The notes: a model not told the origin generated them from the letters alone. DNA of 64,000 nt from Channallabes apus (GCA_030522415.1 CM060113.1:10026565-10090564); one strand, 5' to 3'. Shown: positions 11,608 to 22,877, counted from the stretch's first letter. Made by a program: numbers and translations.

Positions 11608-12887
11608 TTACTCAACTCAACTCATATTTATTTGTATAGCACTTTAACAAACAAGAATGTCCCAAAGTGCTTCACATAAAAAAAATAATAATAATAATAA
11701 CAGTAATCTAATAAAATTAAATAAAATAAAAATAAATACAAGATAATAATAAAAATAAATAAAACATTTTATAAAATAATAAAAGAGGAACATAATTAAA
11801 ATCACATCACACACATATCAAGCAATATATAAAATCAACATCTCATGTTGGTTTAAATGCCAGAGAAAACATGTGAGTTTTAAGACTGTATTTAAACACC
11901 CTCAATGATGTGGCCTCACGAATGGTCAATGGAAGGTCATTCCATAATTTGGGAGCCGCCACAGAGAATGCCCGATCACCCCTGAGCTTGCATTTGGTCT
12001 TGGGTACCATCAGGAAATGGTTATCTGATTATCTGAGAGACCGGGGTGGGGCATAGGGCTGGAGCAGATCAGAGAGGTAGGGAGGGGCAAGACCATGTAA
12101 ACATTTGAACGTGACCAAGAGAATTTTAAAATTTATTCAGTACTGTACCGGGAGCCAATGAAGAGAAGCCAGAACTGGAGAGATATGTTCTCTTTTACGC
12201 GTGGATGTTAATAGTCGAGCAGCTGAGTTTTGGATCAGCTGTAGCCGATGTAATACTGCCTGAGAAACTCCAAAATACAGAGCATTGCAGTAATCAATGC
12301 AAGTGGTGATGAAAGCATGGATGGCTATTTCGAACAGCCTAAAGGACAAAACAGGTTTAAGTTTTGCCAATTGCCTTAACTGAAAGAAACTGGACCGAAC
12401 CACAGCACTAATCTGTTTGTCAAATTTAAGGCCATGATCAAAAATAACCCCTAAATTCGACGCTGTAGGTTTAACATACTGCCCCAAATCTCCTAAATCC
12501 AGAGGTGGAACTTTACCCCTGGCACCAGGGCCGAATACCAAAACCTCTGTTTTTTCATCATTAAAATGTAAAACAATTTGGGCTAACCATGCTTTTATAT
12601 CATCTAGACATGTTAACAGCGCCTTGACAGAGTAGCCTTCCTTCTGTTTTAACAGGAGATAAATTTGACTGTCATATGCATAGCAGTGAAAGGAGATGCC
12701 ATGATTTCTCAGGATACAGCCGGGCGGCAACAAATACAACGAGAAAAGAAGGTGTCCAAGGATAGATGCCTGTGGAACACCATATGCAAGAGGAGCCGAT
12801 GATGACTCAAGATCTCCAAGGCTAACAGAAAAAGTTCTATCAATAACATAGGACCTAAACCAGTCTAGTACTGTCCCCCACACACGT
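11608..12887 (-). mobile_element. L2-clade LINE fragment nested in DIRS I
   Basis: A 5'-truncated LINE on the minus strand. Its 3' end (at 11608) has the GCTATACAAATAAATATGAG tail followed by short repeats, like the L2 tails at 35466 and 58530. The coding part covers RT and the conserved C-terminus (WNDLP-like region near 11950, interrupted). It interrupts the DIRS 5' region between GCTGGTTTA and CCCACAAACGCGCG. The hexamer GTTTAC occurs at both junctions and may be a short target duplication. Confidence 0.8.
12137..12887 (-). pseudogene. L2 reverse transcriptase fragment with altered YADD box
   Basis: The open frame extends to 12955, but its first 20-odd codons (to about 12888) are flanking DIRS sequence; homology to LINE RT begins at about GTVLDWFRSY. 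Recognisable RT blocks follow: YGVPQASILGHLLFSLY, FHCYAYDSQIYL, VLVFGP, NLGVIFD, DYCNALYFG, LIQNSAARLLT, SLHWLPVQY. The catalytic box is YAYD; codon 12674-12676 is TAT (Tyr) where L2 elements have Asp. The PQG motif is PQA. The active site is therefore lost even though the frame is open. Confidence 0.8.
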
Positions 12888-13121
12888 TTACCCACAAACG
12901 CGCGAACACAAAACGTACTGAAGACAAAAAGATCTGAGGACTGTTTCCGGTTCACTCCTATTTATAACCCGAAGGTGCGCTTCAACAGATGATGTCACCT
13001 GTCCGAGGTTATATATGCCAAAATTTGGCGTGTTTGATACACACATGCTTCACAACCGGCAATACAGAAAGATTTTCCCATAGCGTTTTCACGCAGCATC
13101 GAATGTAGCTTTTGAAAGGGA
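12888..13121 (-). repeat. DIRS I terminal inverted repeat (5' side of antisense arm)
   Basis: Ends with ...CGTTTTCACGCAGCATCGAATG...GAAAGGGAAC at 13121. The reverse complement matches the left terminal repeat of DIRS III at 46525-46735 closely (ATGAAAACGCTATGGGAAA, CACACCAAAA, GTTATAAATAGGA). A TATA-like TATATA lies in it, as expected for the DIRS promoter repeat. Confidence 0.75.
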
Positions 13122-14270
13122 ACTTACTTTTAGAATATTTAAATTATGATTATGTGATGCAGTTACTGTAGAACCCTCATTTAGACACTCGGATTCCCCC
13201 TAAAAATAACTTTGCCAGCAACAGGAGTTTATAATGAAAATATACTGCAATTTGTATATGACAAATGAGTGTATATCATCAATGAGCACATTTGTATATC
13301 ACAAGCTTGGGTAGTGTTCATTAAGGTGCATTAAAACAATGATTGGAATAAAAAATTTCTTAACGGTCATGAAGGATCACGAGATAAAGTCTGTATTAAC
13401 TGTTTGTCAAAATTGAAAATTTTATACATTTAACCTACTGCACTCTATTGGCCAAAACTAACTTGCGTAACGTTATTCTCAACTTGATATGACAGCTCAC
13501 AATTGTATATATTGACTAAATTGTGTTTTTTTTTTCAATAATCAAAACAACTCTTTGTAGTTAATAAGGGTCTGACATAAAAGTGTTATTTCATCTTGTC
13601 TAACATCTAAATGCACACAGTGTAAATATAAAGCTTCAAAGTCAAACAGAATATTGTGTACAGAATATTGTACACACGTTTTGATGGATATCTTTCTAAT
13701 ACGTTACGAAGGAAGGATGGAAAAAGGAAGTAATTTGACTTGCAATGCTTTGAGGCAAATATGTTATTTATGACTTTGAGAAGATAATTTTGAAAGGAAC
13801 CTGGAAATGATTAGCAACCATGATAAAGCTAACAGGTCTGTTCAGATTATTAAATCAGATCTTACTTTCTTGAAATGCTGATTAGTTGTATATGAAATAA
13901 CCATTTTGAACCTTTCAGAAATGTTACTTTATTTGACTTTGTGAGAAGTCACCAAACTGATACTCAGGAACAACACTCAATGTTCCAGGTCACTTTTGAT
14001 TGCATCATTTTATTTCATTATAAATCTACAATACTACATATATTATCACCTAATGTTGTATTAGATCTTTTTAATCAACTTCAGCACTTACAGACATTAC
14101 GAGTTTTGAACTTGTATATGTTGTGTGTTTCCTGCAGGCCTTATTTGCCTGAGCTCATACCACTCATTGCTTTGGGGGAAAAACATTATATAGATCACAT
14201 TTGACTATAACAAATACTAAGATGAAACCTATTGAACTATTTCAATAGTACAGAGTACTTTACTGAAATG
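13122..14270. other. AT-rich interval, no gene seen
   Basis: No recognisable coding sequence. The open stretch at 13941-14204 has no family resemblance that I can recognise. Confidence 0.5.
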
Positions 14271-14289
14271 TTTACCAAAGTCTCTTTTT

Positions 14290-14680
14290 TGAAGTTACAT
14301 TTTTTAAACTGCGGCACAAAATGTGTTCCTTGTTAAAAGTGGCTGGTATGTCTTCTTCCTCATTAGTGTCAGAGTCTTCCTCGTGTTATTATCTGTCATC
14401 CTTAACCTCTAACTCTTCCTCCTCTAAACCTTCCTCATTGTCAACCTGCTTTCTCTCCTCCTGATCACTGCCATTGTCAAATATAATTCCACAACTTCAC
14501 ATATAGTGCTGTTAAAGACTGAACTGTGAGTAAGGGCTCAAAAAGCTTTATCTACCAGAGATGCAAGAAAGTTGTATGATTAAAATATGTTGTAGTTTTG
14601 TTTTTCAACAGGTGAGGTAAAAAAATATGTTGTTTTTGCCACATGGAAGGGCTGCCATGGAAGGCAAAAAGGGGCATAGG

Positions 14681-14727
<47 letters not shown>

Positions 14728-14841
14728 TGTGCGTGTGTGTGTGTGTGAGTGTTTGTGTAGGTGTGTGTGTGTGTTCAAAGATACCTACATGTTTAGGTGT
14801 GGGAAAGGAGTATAGAAATGTGCTTGAACAAACCATGAGGG
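14290..14841 (-). pseudogene. Possible piggyBac-like transposon end with acidic N-terminal coding remnant
   Basis: The right edge reads CCATGAGGG then TTAA (14842-14845), which on the minus strand is a TTAA target followed by CCCTCATGG. Further in, the minus strand near 14400-14480 encodes a run of Glu/Asp-rich residues (EEGLEEEELEVKDD) resembling the acidic N-terminus common in piggyBac-type transposases. A GT microsatellite lies between. No catalytic domain is visible, so the call is tentative. Confidence 0.3.
14684..14773. repeat. GT microsatellite
   Basis: About 90 bases of GT with a few interruptions. Open frames here (poly Val-Cys, His-Thr) are artefacts of the repeat. Confidence 0.95.
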
Positions 14842-14845
14842 TTAA

Positions 14846-15320
14846 ATATGTCTTCTCTAGCCATCTTGGAGAATATAGTTATTATAAGTATACCTTCAGT
14901 TCAATTTCAATTATTTTAAGTAATTATAATTTTTCTTTATGATGGTTGTCCAAATTTTCAGATAGGTTAAAGCTGGCTTGTTAATATTTGGTCAATTAAA
15001 ATTTTTCTTTTATGGTGTAATTAACACATAAAGTTTACTAGTATTTCTGAAGTCATTGGAAGGGCCCTTCGTCCCATCTTTATTCACCATCATAAATGGT
15101 CATAAACCTAATTTTACCTGTAGTTTTCATCTCTGCAAATACTGTAAATAAAATAAACACACCTCTATCATTGAGCAAATCATTAATATAATGTTTTCAT
15201 TCATAGACGCTGATAAAAAAAAGCAACAAGGTGTTAATTAATTTTTTTTTTAATTAATTGTAATTCAAACTTGGGAGTGAGATAAAGATTGGATCAGATG
15301 TCTTTCCGATATACATATAT
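14846..15320. other. AT-rich interval, no gene seen
   Basis: No recognisable coding or repeat structure before the SINE at 15321. Confidence 0.5.
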
Positions 15321-15698
15321 TCATTCATTCATTTTCTGTACCGCTTTATCCTTATATACAGGGTCGCGGGGGCCTGGAGCCTCTCCCAGGAAACTTTGGG
15401 CACAAGGCGGGGTACACTCTGGACAGGGTGCCAATCTATCGCAGGGCACACACACATACTCACATACAGTACACACACTCATTCACACACTACGGACAAT
15501 TTGGAATGTCAATAAACCTAACCTACATGTCTTTGGACTGTGGGAGGAAACCGGAGTACCCGGAGGAAACCCACCAAGCACGGGGAGAACATGCAAACTC
15601 CATGCACACAGAGACGGGAATCGAGCCTGGCCGGGGAATCGAACCCGGACCCTGGCGGTGCAAGGTGACAGTGCTAACCACTACACCACCGTGCCGCC

Positions 15699-15699
<1 letters not shown>
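15321..15699 (-). repeat. tRNA-type SINE, copy 1
   Basis: On the minus strand it begins GGGCGGCACGGTGGTGTAG (A-box-like), then GGGTTCGATTCCC (B-box-like). The conserved body includes GGAAACCGGAGTACCC on the + strand and CCGCTTTATCC near the end, with an ATTC repeat tail. CATATAT occurs just outside both ends (15314-15320 and 15701-15707), a likely target duplication, though the flank is TA-rich. Other copies are at 16727, 19119, 39578 and 40530. Confidence 0.75.

Positions 15700-15700
<1 letters not shown>

Positions 15701-15753
<53 letters not shown>
15701..15753. repeat. TA microsatellite next to SINE copy 1
   Basis: About 50 bases of TA directly adjoining the SINE head, starting in the presumed target duplication. 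Confidence 0.9.
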
Positions 15754-15755
<2 letters not shown>

Positions 15756-15773
15756 TATATAGGTAAAATAGGC

Positions 15774-16310
15774 TTGTGCACGTGCAAGTCCGGGGCAATA
15801 GTACGCCGTCATGCGGGCACACAGGTGGCATTGGGCGGACTGGCAGAAAGGAGCATGCACACTTTCATGTCGGCGCTTCGATGGCCTGCCTGGCCCCTCC
15901 CTGCTCTCTGTGGGCGTAGTCTGAGATGGGAGTCCTCACTGACATCCGTCGGCTGGGCGGTTTTCCCAGCCGGGATTGGGGGCCTTAATGCTGTCCTACT
16001 CGCGGCCTTTTTGGGGAGTGGGAGTGAAGGTGCCATGGGAACGCACTCAGTTCTTCCTCACGTTCTCCTCAGCGTGGGGATCAAAGGGCGGAATTCCAGT
16101 GTCCCTGGGGCGCGTCACATCGCCCCACTCGCATACCACTCTCTCGAGCTCCACCGCATCACGTACTAAACTCCGCGCCTTGCTTTTATAATGCGGACCA
16201 AGCCCGAGATCCTATTAACGTTGATTATCACCAGCCGGCCCGAATAGGCGGCTCCGTCCTCTTTACATACCTGCAAATGAGGGTGCCGCCTACCTAGGGA
16301 GCCTAACAGT
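15774..16310 (-). repeat. LTR-like repeat related to the solo LTR at 61423
   Basis: The reverse complement shares several blocks with the solo LTR at 61423-61969: GGCTCCCTAG, GGTATGTAAAG, CGGAGCCGCCTA, GGGCCGGCTGG, a TATAAAA box followed by CAAGGCGC, and GGACACTGGAATTCCGC. It differs in the distal part and lacks a clear terminus, so it is a truncated or divergent relative. The GC-rich open frames on both strands here are not supported as genes. Confidence 0.6.
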
Positions 16311-16711
16311 AGTCTTCTGTATTTATTTAATATAGTTATATTCTGTTTTTTGAAATGCATTGTGGACTAGTCTTATATGCTAATGTTTTAAAAAACAGTT
16401 AATTCCAGTATTTTTTTAACTGACTGGAGTGTATAAGTGCAAAACTGACCAAATCTAATGTTCTATCGAAATAATTTGTGTTGTGTTATTATCTTAAACA
16501 TAACTTTTAGAAGCAGCAATTTAAAAATATCATTTTAGTCAAATATACGTGAACTTTCTGCCAATATCATTACTTATTTATATAGCTTTTATTCTGAAGA
16601 GAATGCATGAGAAAGTCCTTCGTCTTCAACTCCCCGCTTATCGGCATCTGCACCAACAAATTGAATGGTAATTTAATCCTCTTTATTCTCTTGACAGTAT
16701 TTTATTTATAA
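16311..16711. other. AT-rich interval, no gene seen
   Basis: Nothing recognisable between the LTR-like repeat and SINE copy 2. Confidence 0.5.
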
Positions 16712-16726
16712 AGGTTGTATTACCAG

Positions 16727-17010
16727 GTGGCATGGTGGTTTATTGGTTTGCACTGTCGTCTTGCACGTCCAGGGTTTGCATGTTTTCCTCATGCTTGGTG
16801 GGTTTTCTGCGGGTACTCCGGTTTCCTCCCACAGTCCAAAGATATGCAGGCTAATTGGCGTTCCCAAAATTCCCTGAAGTGTGTGGCCTGCAATGGATTG
16901 CCACCCTGTCCAGGGTGTACCCTGCCTCGTGCCCTAAGCCTGCTGGCATAGGCTCCAGGTCCCCGTGACCCTGAATACAGGATAAAGCGGTATAGATGAG
17001 TGAGTGAGTG
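16727..17010 (+). repeat. tRNA-type SINE, copy 2, with target duplication
   Basis: Same family as the copy at 15321, in + orientation, ending GATAAAGCGGTATAGATGAG and GTGA repeats. A perfect 15-bp direct repeat (AGGTTGTATTACCAG) flanks it at 16712-16726 and 17011-17025, which fixes the ends and shows insertion by retrotransposition. Confidence 0.9.
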
Positions 17011-17025
17011 AGGTTGTATTACCAG

Positions 17026-17912
17026 AAGCAATGCATGAAGTCAATGCTTCGCAAGTTGTCAAGTTTGTGGAAATGTGTTTAAAACTTACTTCAGTGCTGA
17101 CATGTGAGTAACTCAGGCATTTATATTTTCATGGATTTTGCGCTCACCAAGACCTATTACATTGTTTTAAATTGTCTTTTGAATGTTAAATAGTGTTCAT
17201 TGTTTCATGTTAAGTCTTAACCTTCATTATTATAATAATTTTCATGGTTTATGTTTAAAATGTGAAGGAGCAGATAGTTTTTGTGTATAAAATATGTAAA
17301 CAGGGATTTAATTTACTCGGTATATGATTTGAAGTTTAGATGCAAAGATTTGTACAGGTGGTATAAAAAACTGCTAATTACAACAGTGTTGTCAACCCAA
17401 AATCCCAGACGTTATCATGGCCTTGAATGTAACTTTTAAATACTGCATGTTAAAAGTTATTTACTATCTATATACTGTAGTTATATACTATTCTTTCTGC
17501 TGATCAGGTACTATAGAGTTAATCATATAGGAAATCATTTTTAATTATACTTGATTTTTCGTTGGACTAACTTTAAAATTTCATAAAAGTTGTTAAGCAA
17601 ACTTTGTTAATATTAGGAATAGGTTGAGACATGTTTTTGCTAGACAATTCTAGAGAAAGTTTCTAAATTACTGCTTACTGCTAATTGCATTGGTACTCTG
17701 GAATAAACCAGGAGAGAAACAATAAGCCATGGAGTGATTACAGGTAAAGTGCATGTGCCCCTTCACAGGACCCATAAAAAGTAAATACCAAAATGTTACA
17801 TGTACTGTACTGTTTTATTGCTTGTATTGTTATTATTACTGAACATTTTTACAATTTAAAATACTTGTAATGTTTTACTTGAGCAGCCATAATTATGCAA
17901 TTTAATGAAAAA

Positions 17913-17943
<31 letters not shown>

Positions 17944-18289
17944 TAATTATCATATTTGATATGATTATTTTTGTTTAAAGTATTTGAGTTTAAACGTAAC
18001 AAGTAGCCTCTAATATGCAATTTAAGAATTATTTATGGCTATTGTTTTTATTTTAAATTAAATTCAAATTTTAAATGAAACATTTTTGTTACCAAAAATT
18101 TTTCTGTGACTCATTCCTTGGGTCATGTTTTGACACTACCTTTTACTAAAAGTTTTTGATTTATATAATTTCTGACATGTTTATTGTATATTTTATAGAT
18201 ATTTACAGAGCAATACTATTCTACTTTTTTTGATTTTTTAATATAAGATTTATATTGTAGGTTCTTTTTATTTTAAACCTAAAGTTATT
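17026..18289. other. AT-rich interval, no gene seen
   Basis: No coding resemblance. A short A then TA run lies at 17910-17945. Confidence 0.55.
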
Positions 18290-18437
18290 TTACTATAAAT
18301 TATACCTTTGTTTAATAAACAGAGAAAATAAAAGATAAACTGAAATAATCAGTTTACAGAAAATTGCTGTAAAATAAATACTGGATGTGTAATGTAAAAT
18401 TACAGTATATTGCTGGTGTAATTGTAAAAATAAATAA

Positions 18438-18503
<66 letters not shown>

Positions 18504-18660
18504 CTGTAAATTATAGAAAATTCAGACATATACTGTGTTTTATGTTTATGATAATATACTGTAAAGTGATTTACCAGTACGAATACTGTAAAATTACAGT
18601 AGATTGCTGTGGTCTGTGCTGCCAGTAACTTACTGTTATTTAACAGTGTTAGCAGTTAAT
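18290..18660. repeat. Palindromic TACAGTAA-type repeat with TA microsatellite
   Basis: The self-complementary motif TGTAAAATTACAGTA occurs at about 18390 and 18588, each followed by TTGCTG. Several single TACTGTAA half-motifs lie around, and a long TA run at 18442-18500 separates them. This resembles short palindromic interspersed repeats; the class is not known to me. Confidence 0.45.
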
Positions 18661-19118
18661 TCCACAAGCATTTGGATGAATTTTATTTCCAAAAACATTA
18701 CTATGTCTTATGCTACAAAGTCCATATATATATATATATATATACACACATACATACATACATACATTGTTTTTTATTATTTATTTTTTTTACCTATTTT
18801 AAATGTTAATTGGGCATTTCTTGTCTCTAGGGAAGAGAGATTACATTATACGTTAAATAATATTAAACATTACATAATACAATCTTCATGTCTGTTAACA
18901 ATAAAATGCTAACAGTGCTTTGAGCAGATGATAGTACAATATTTTTCCTTCTCAAGATGTATCCATCCCTATCTTTAATAAGTAAATGACCAAATATAGT
19001 CAATCTACTGCATATGAGAAAAAAATATAAGTATGTTTATGTTTTGTTTTAGAATGTACAGTATTTGTATTTACTACACTCTTGAATATCGACTTCAAAT
19101 TATTAACATCAATCCATT
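18661..19118. other. AT-rich interval, no gene seen
   Basis: Contains a TA/CATA run at 18725-18767; otherwise nothing recognisable. Confidence 0.5.
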
Positions 19119-19386
19119 ATCTATATAGCTTACTCTATATGGTCATGGATGGACTGGAGCCTAGTAAACTCTGGACACAAGGCAGGGTACACATACTTAC
19201 ATTCCCATTTATTACAGGCAATTTGGAAATGCCAATAAACCTACATCACATGTCATTAGGATGTGGGAGGGGACCAGAGTACTTGGAAGAAACCCACCAA
19301 GTACAGGGAGAACATACAAACTCCATGCACACAGACTGGTGAGATTCAAACCGCTGTGGGGCAAGGCAACAGTGCTAACCACATCA
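19119..19386 (-). repeat. tRNA-type SINE, copy 3 (decayed)
   Basis: Shares the GATGTGGGAGG...GAACATACAAACTCCATGCACACAG body and the CAACAGTGCTAACCAC head complement with copies 1 and 2, but has internal losses and many substitutions, so it is older. Confidence 0.65.
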
Positions 19387-20037
19387 CTCTGATTTGGTTT
19401 GCCATCGTAATGGCTAGTATTGTCCAAGTAACCAAGATTTACTGGTTCCCCTCCACTTAAATGTAAAACCATTATAAAATACATTACATAACCTCTTATC
19501 TTTGCATACCAGATAGCTAGGTTGATTCCCTATAGTAAATGGATTCCCTTTTAACTTTTTAGCCAAAAGACAAACAACCAGTACTGTTACTTAAGCATAG
19601 GGTTATGGCCCCAGGACATGACAAGCTTTTTGTGTTTTTCCACCACAGAAAAAATGGATTCTCTTTCAGCATTTAAAAAAAATAATAATAGCAGAGTTCA
19701 TCCTCTCTTCATGGGGAATCACATATATTCTGTTTTGTTGATGCTTTGAGCATCTCTCTTAGGCGAGCAACTTTCCCTGAAGCTGCATCTGTCTGTTCAG
19801 TCATTACTGCCCCCAAGTCCAGTAGTCTTTCATCTTTTCTGGATTCATTTTTTTTTTCATGACACAGCCTCAAACTCTGCAAACACAAATTTAATTCTTC
19901 TCTGTCCCTTTAGCTTATTTGGCATTTTGGGTGTTACCATTAGAGAAAGACCTTCTTCTTCTTTTTTGTTTTTGTTGCCTTCTTCAAACCATTGCTTAAG
20001 AACTTGAAATGTATCCATGAATTGATTTCTTAAGATG
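19387..20037. other. Interval left of the retrovirus, no gene assigned
   Basis: The minus strand is open for about 60 codons at 19857-20040, and the retrovirus is inserted at its edge. I do not recognise the protein, and no matching continuation was found to the right of the retrovirus. Confidence 0.4.
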
Positions 20038-20041
20038 CTAC

Positions 20042-20427
20042 TGTTGGGAACTTTTTCACAGACAAGGAGACGTTGGGATATCATTCAAGCAGAAGTTACT
20101 CTTTATTGAGAACTCGCCGAGCGTCGCTGATGACTCCAAGTCTTAACTAAAACTCAGCTCTGGAGAGTAAGGCATGGCCTTACACATTCAAAGGCATGGC
20201 CTGGCCTTGAGATTAGGATTCACATTGACTGTGGGACCCTACCCAGTGGTCAAGAAGTACATAAAGACAAAAGGTTAATGTCTCTGACACCTGGGCCAGA
20301 CTTGGATCTTCTTAGAATGTCACCATCTTTACTTTAAAATGTAAAACCCAATGTACATAACTTGTTCAGTTTATATACTATTATGTTGGAAGCTAGATTT
20401 AACATTTTATAAATTTGTAATCCTACA
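20042..20427 (-). repeat. Retroviral 3' LTR (internally deleted)
   Basis: 386 bp, TGTTGGG to CCTACA on the + strand. Its outer portions match the 5' LTR closely (GGAGACGTTGGGATATC, AAAACTCAGCTCTGGAGAGT, GGCATGGCCTGGCCTTGAG). It lacks about 180 bp of the middle section found at 24425-24600. Confidence 0.85.
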
Positions 20428-20438
20428 GTTCCCCCTTT
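20428..20438 (-). promoter_or_regulatory. Retroviral polypurine tract
   Basis: On the minus strand AAAGGGGGAAC lies directly before the 3' LTR terminus TGTAGG, the expected place for the plus-strand primer. Confidence 0.7.
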
Positions 20439-21086
20439 GAGAGTTCTAATAACTCTCACAAAATACAAATTTCGACATTTAATTCTTGTAACTTGTGATC
20501 GTTACAGGCACATAGCACTTGTACTGTAGATGCGGACATATTATTTCACTAGTTTTGATGCGTAGCTTTGGTTTGATCATTTACTCACAAGAACTGAAGT
20601 CCGATGATTTCTTTGTCTTGGTACTTTATTTTCTGCATCAAAGATTCAACACTTCACACAGTCGTCTTGAGTAAATCCACTGTGGTTACAACACCTGTTG
20701 CTGTATCTTGTAAATTTCTGACTTTTACAACAACCTATGTTATATCTATCTCATTGTGTTCAGCTCACGCATCTAACAACACTTTTGTTGTGTATATATC
20801 TGCTTACGGGTAGCTCACGGTCAAAAGCTTGTGTTTCCGTAGCCTTCCGCATCTAAACTGAACTTTCTATCATACGACAGTCATACAAAGGCATGTAATA
20901 GTGGAATGACATCACACACCAACTTACAATTGTCAAAATGGATGCTTAACTAACACATTCAGAGCTTATGGCTTATGGAATAAACTTAATGCTTAATTCT
21001 TAACTAGTGAATAGAATAAGGTAGAATGAAATGAATTAAAACAAATAAAATAAAATAAACACAACAACAAATTCTGCAGATCCATC

Positions 21087-21655
21087 TTACATAACAAATG
21101 TGATATGGCTCTTACAGCACTTGTTCTGATATTGAATGCAGTGATGAATGCCATGATGACATATAAACAAACATCTAGCTAGTGTCTGTGAATTTCTTAT
21201 GGATAATAGTCTTTTCTGGTTGGAATGGCCATTTCTTCTTGATGGGTGTGGGTTATTTGTTGAATGAAACACTTGATACTGTGGATGCATAGATAGTACA
21301 CCAGTAGGAAAAACAACAGCAGAATTGCTATTTCCTTGATCCACAGCCAGGGTTTCCCTAACATGTTTCCGAAAACATGAAAAATTATCTTCAGTCATGT
21401 GGTCTAATTTTGTGGAAAGGTCAAGAATGTCTTGTCTGGCAATCTTGATCATGTTGATGGATGACTGAAGTTCTTGTATTTGATACTCTGCGTTGTGTAT
21501 ATTTTTTCTGTGACAGTTGGCTCGGTAGTGGGTCTAGTTGTCCAGAGGTGGTGCCTTCCTTTGTAGGTGACGAGGTCAGTGTGTATGGGTCTCGGGACAG
21601 CAGTAAGAAAGAAAACAAAAGATGACAAGGCAGTATCTGTTGTAAAAGAATTCAA
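21087..21655 (-). pseudogene. Retroviral env remnant (transmembrane part)
   Basis: The minus strand can be read with frame changes and stops from about 21655. At about 21285-21331 one frame encodes a hydrophobic anchor (IAILLLFFLLVYYLC) preceded by a Trp-rich stretch, the layout of the membrane-spanning end of a retroviral TM subunit. The longest open frame at 21087-21452 is in a different frame from this anchor. The surface subunit is not recognisable. It lies in the env position, between the integrase remnant and the 3' LTR. Confidence 0.5.
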
Positions 21656-21860
21656 ACCCTACGTTTGTATCCTCTGTTCGATCTGTGTCTACTATTGTTC
21701 CTTCTTTCCCTATTCCTTAATTCCAGTGACACCTAAAGAACAGTGAGGTAAGGATGGACTAGTGGATGGGGAAGGCCTATGAGGGAGTCTTCACCACAGG
21801 GTTTGGCCCCCGATGCCTGTTGCATTCGGTTCTCCTGGGCTCCTCACTGGTCCGTGTGTC

Positions 21861-22247
21861 CTATCCTATCCCTGCAGGTGGGAAATCGACTCTTTCGATG
21901 GCTACAATTCTGAATTTTGGATTCCACCATTGATTTGAGAACATGTGATTCATCGTCGCTGGACCACTGTGACCCAAATTGTGGATTTGTTGAGCCAAAT
22001 ATGGCAGCAGTGATTCAGGAGTGACATACTTTCCCCCTTTGGTCCAGCAGCCGGATGAATCCACTGTGGCTCCTTTGTCCAACCATGTCCATGCTTCATA
22101 TAGAGGGACGTCTTTGTACAGATCAATGATCGATTCAGGAGTCAGAATGGTCTTCTGTGCTGTACTACCTGAACACACTTGTACAGTTGCATAGAAACAA
22201 GCCTGTTTAGCAGCTTCATCAGCAAAAGCATTACCTTTAGCTTCCAT
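21861..22247 (-). pseudogene. Retroviral Pol fragment: end of RNase H, start of integrase
   Basis: Begins EAKGNAFADEAAKQA, the C-terminal RNase H block, and continues into an integrase N-terminal region with HNLGHSG-like zinc-binding histidines. The catalytic core of integrase does not follow; coding resemblance fades by about 21860. A stop separates it from the RNase H segment just upstream. Confidence 0.75.
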
Positions 22248-22274
22248 AGTATTAGTTGTGAGATGTGCTTTTAC

Positions 22275-22877
22275 TTAGTTCACAGCTAATTTCTTTGGAA
22301 GTTTCATGGCAAACATTAGATCTTTAACTAATCCAGCATGCTTAATGGGGGATCCAGCAGAAGTTAGAAACTGTCTACTTTGCCAAATGACACCAAAATC
22401 ATGAACTACTCCAAAAGCATACCTGGAATCAGTGTAGATATTTGCAACTGACCCTGAAGCTAGCGTGCATGCTCTAGTTAAGGCTACTAGTTCTGCAGCT
22501 TGAGCTGAAAAATGATCTGGAAGATGACCTGAAGCTACCACTTCAGTGATGGAAGTTACTGCATAACCTGAACGTTTATGGCCTTCAATAACTTGAGCTG
22601 AACCATCAACAAACAACTCCAATTCTGCATTCTCTATTGGAGTTTCGGCTACTTCACTTGTAGGTGCATATGTAAGTGTAACACAGTCGTGAGTCATTTC
22701 TCCCTCATCCTCTAACACAACTTCAGTCATTGCAGACATCATGCATGTGGCTGGGTTTGTAACTGACGCACGCTGTAAAACAATGTGAGGGGATGTGAGG
22801 GTCACTAACCAATTCCCCCAAAGAGAAGAAGTGCTTTTGTCATTGTGATGGATTACAGGGGAAAGGTAGCTACTCAC
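22275..22877 (-). pseudogene. Retroviral RT connection and RNase H
   Basis: An open stretch of 200 codons. The first half is the RT connection domain (NPATCMM, THDCVTLTY, IENAELE). The second is RNase H, with catalytic residues in LFVDGSAQ, AQAAELVALTRA and YTDSRYAFGV. The polymerase part of RT (fingers, palm with the YxDD box) is absent. The segment begins right at the gag stop codon, so a deletion of probably more than 1 kb has brought gag next to the RT connection. Confidence 0.85.

Noticed and set aside
14552..14942. Open frames of poly His-Thr and Val-Cys on both strands
   Set aside because: They are translations of the GT microsatellite.
15774..16191. GC-rich open frames on both strands (131, 75 and 71 codons)
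   Set aside because: The region is homologous to a solo LTR; openness reflects composition, and no protein family is recognisable.
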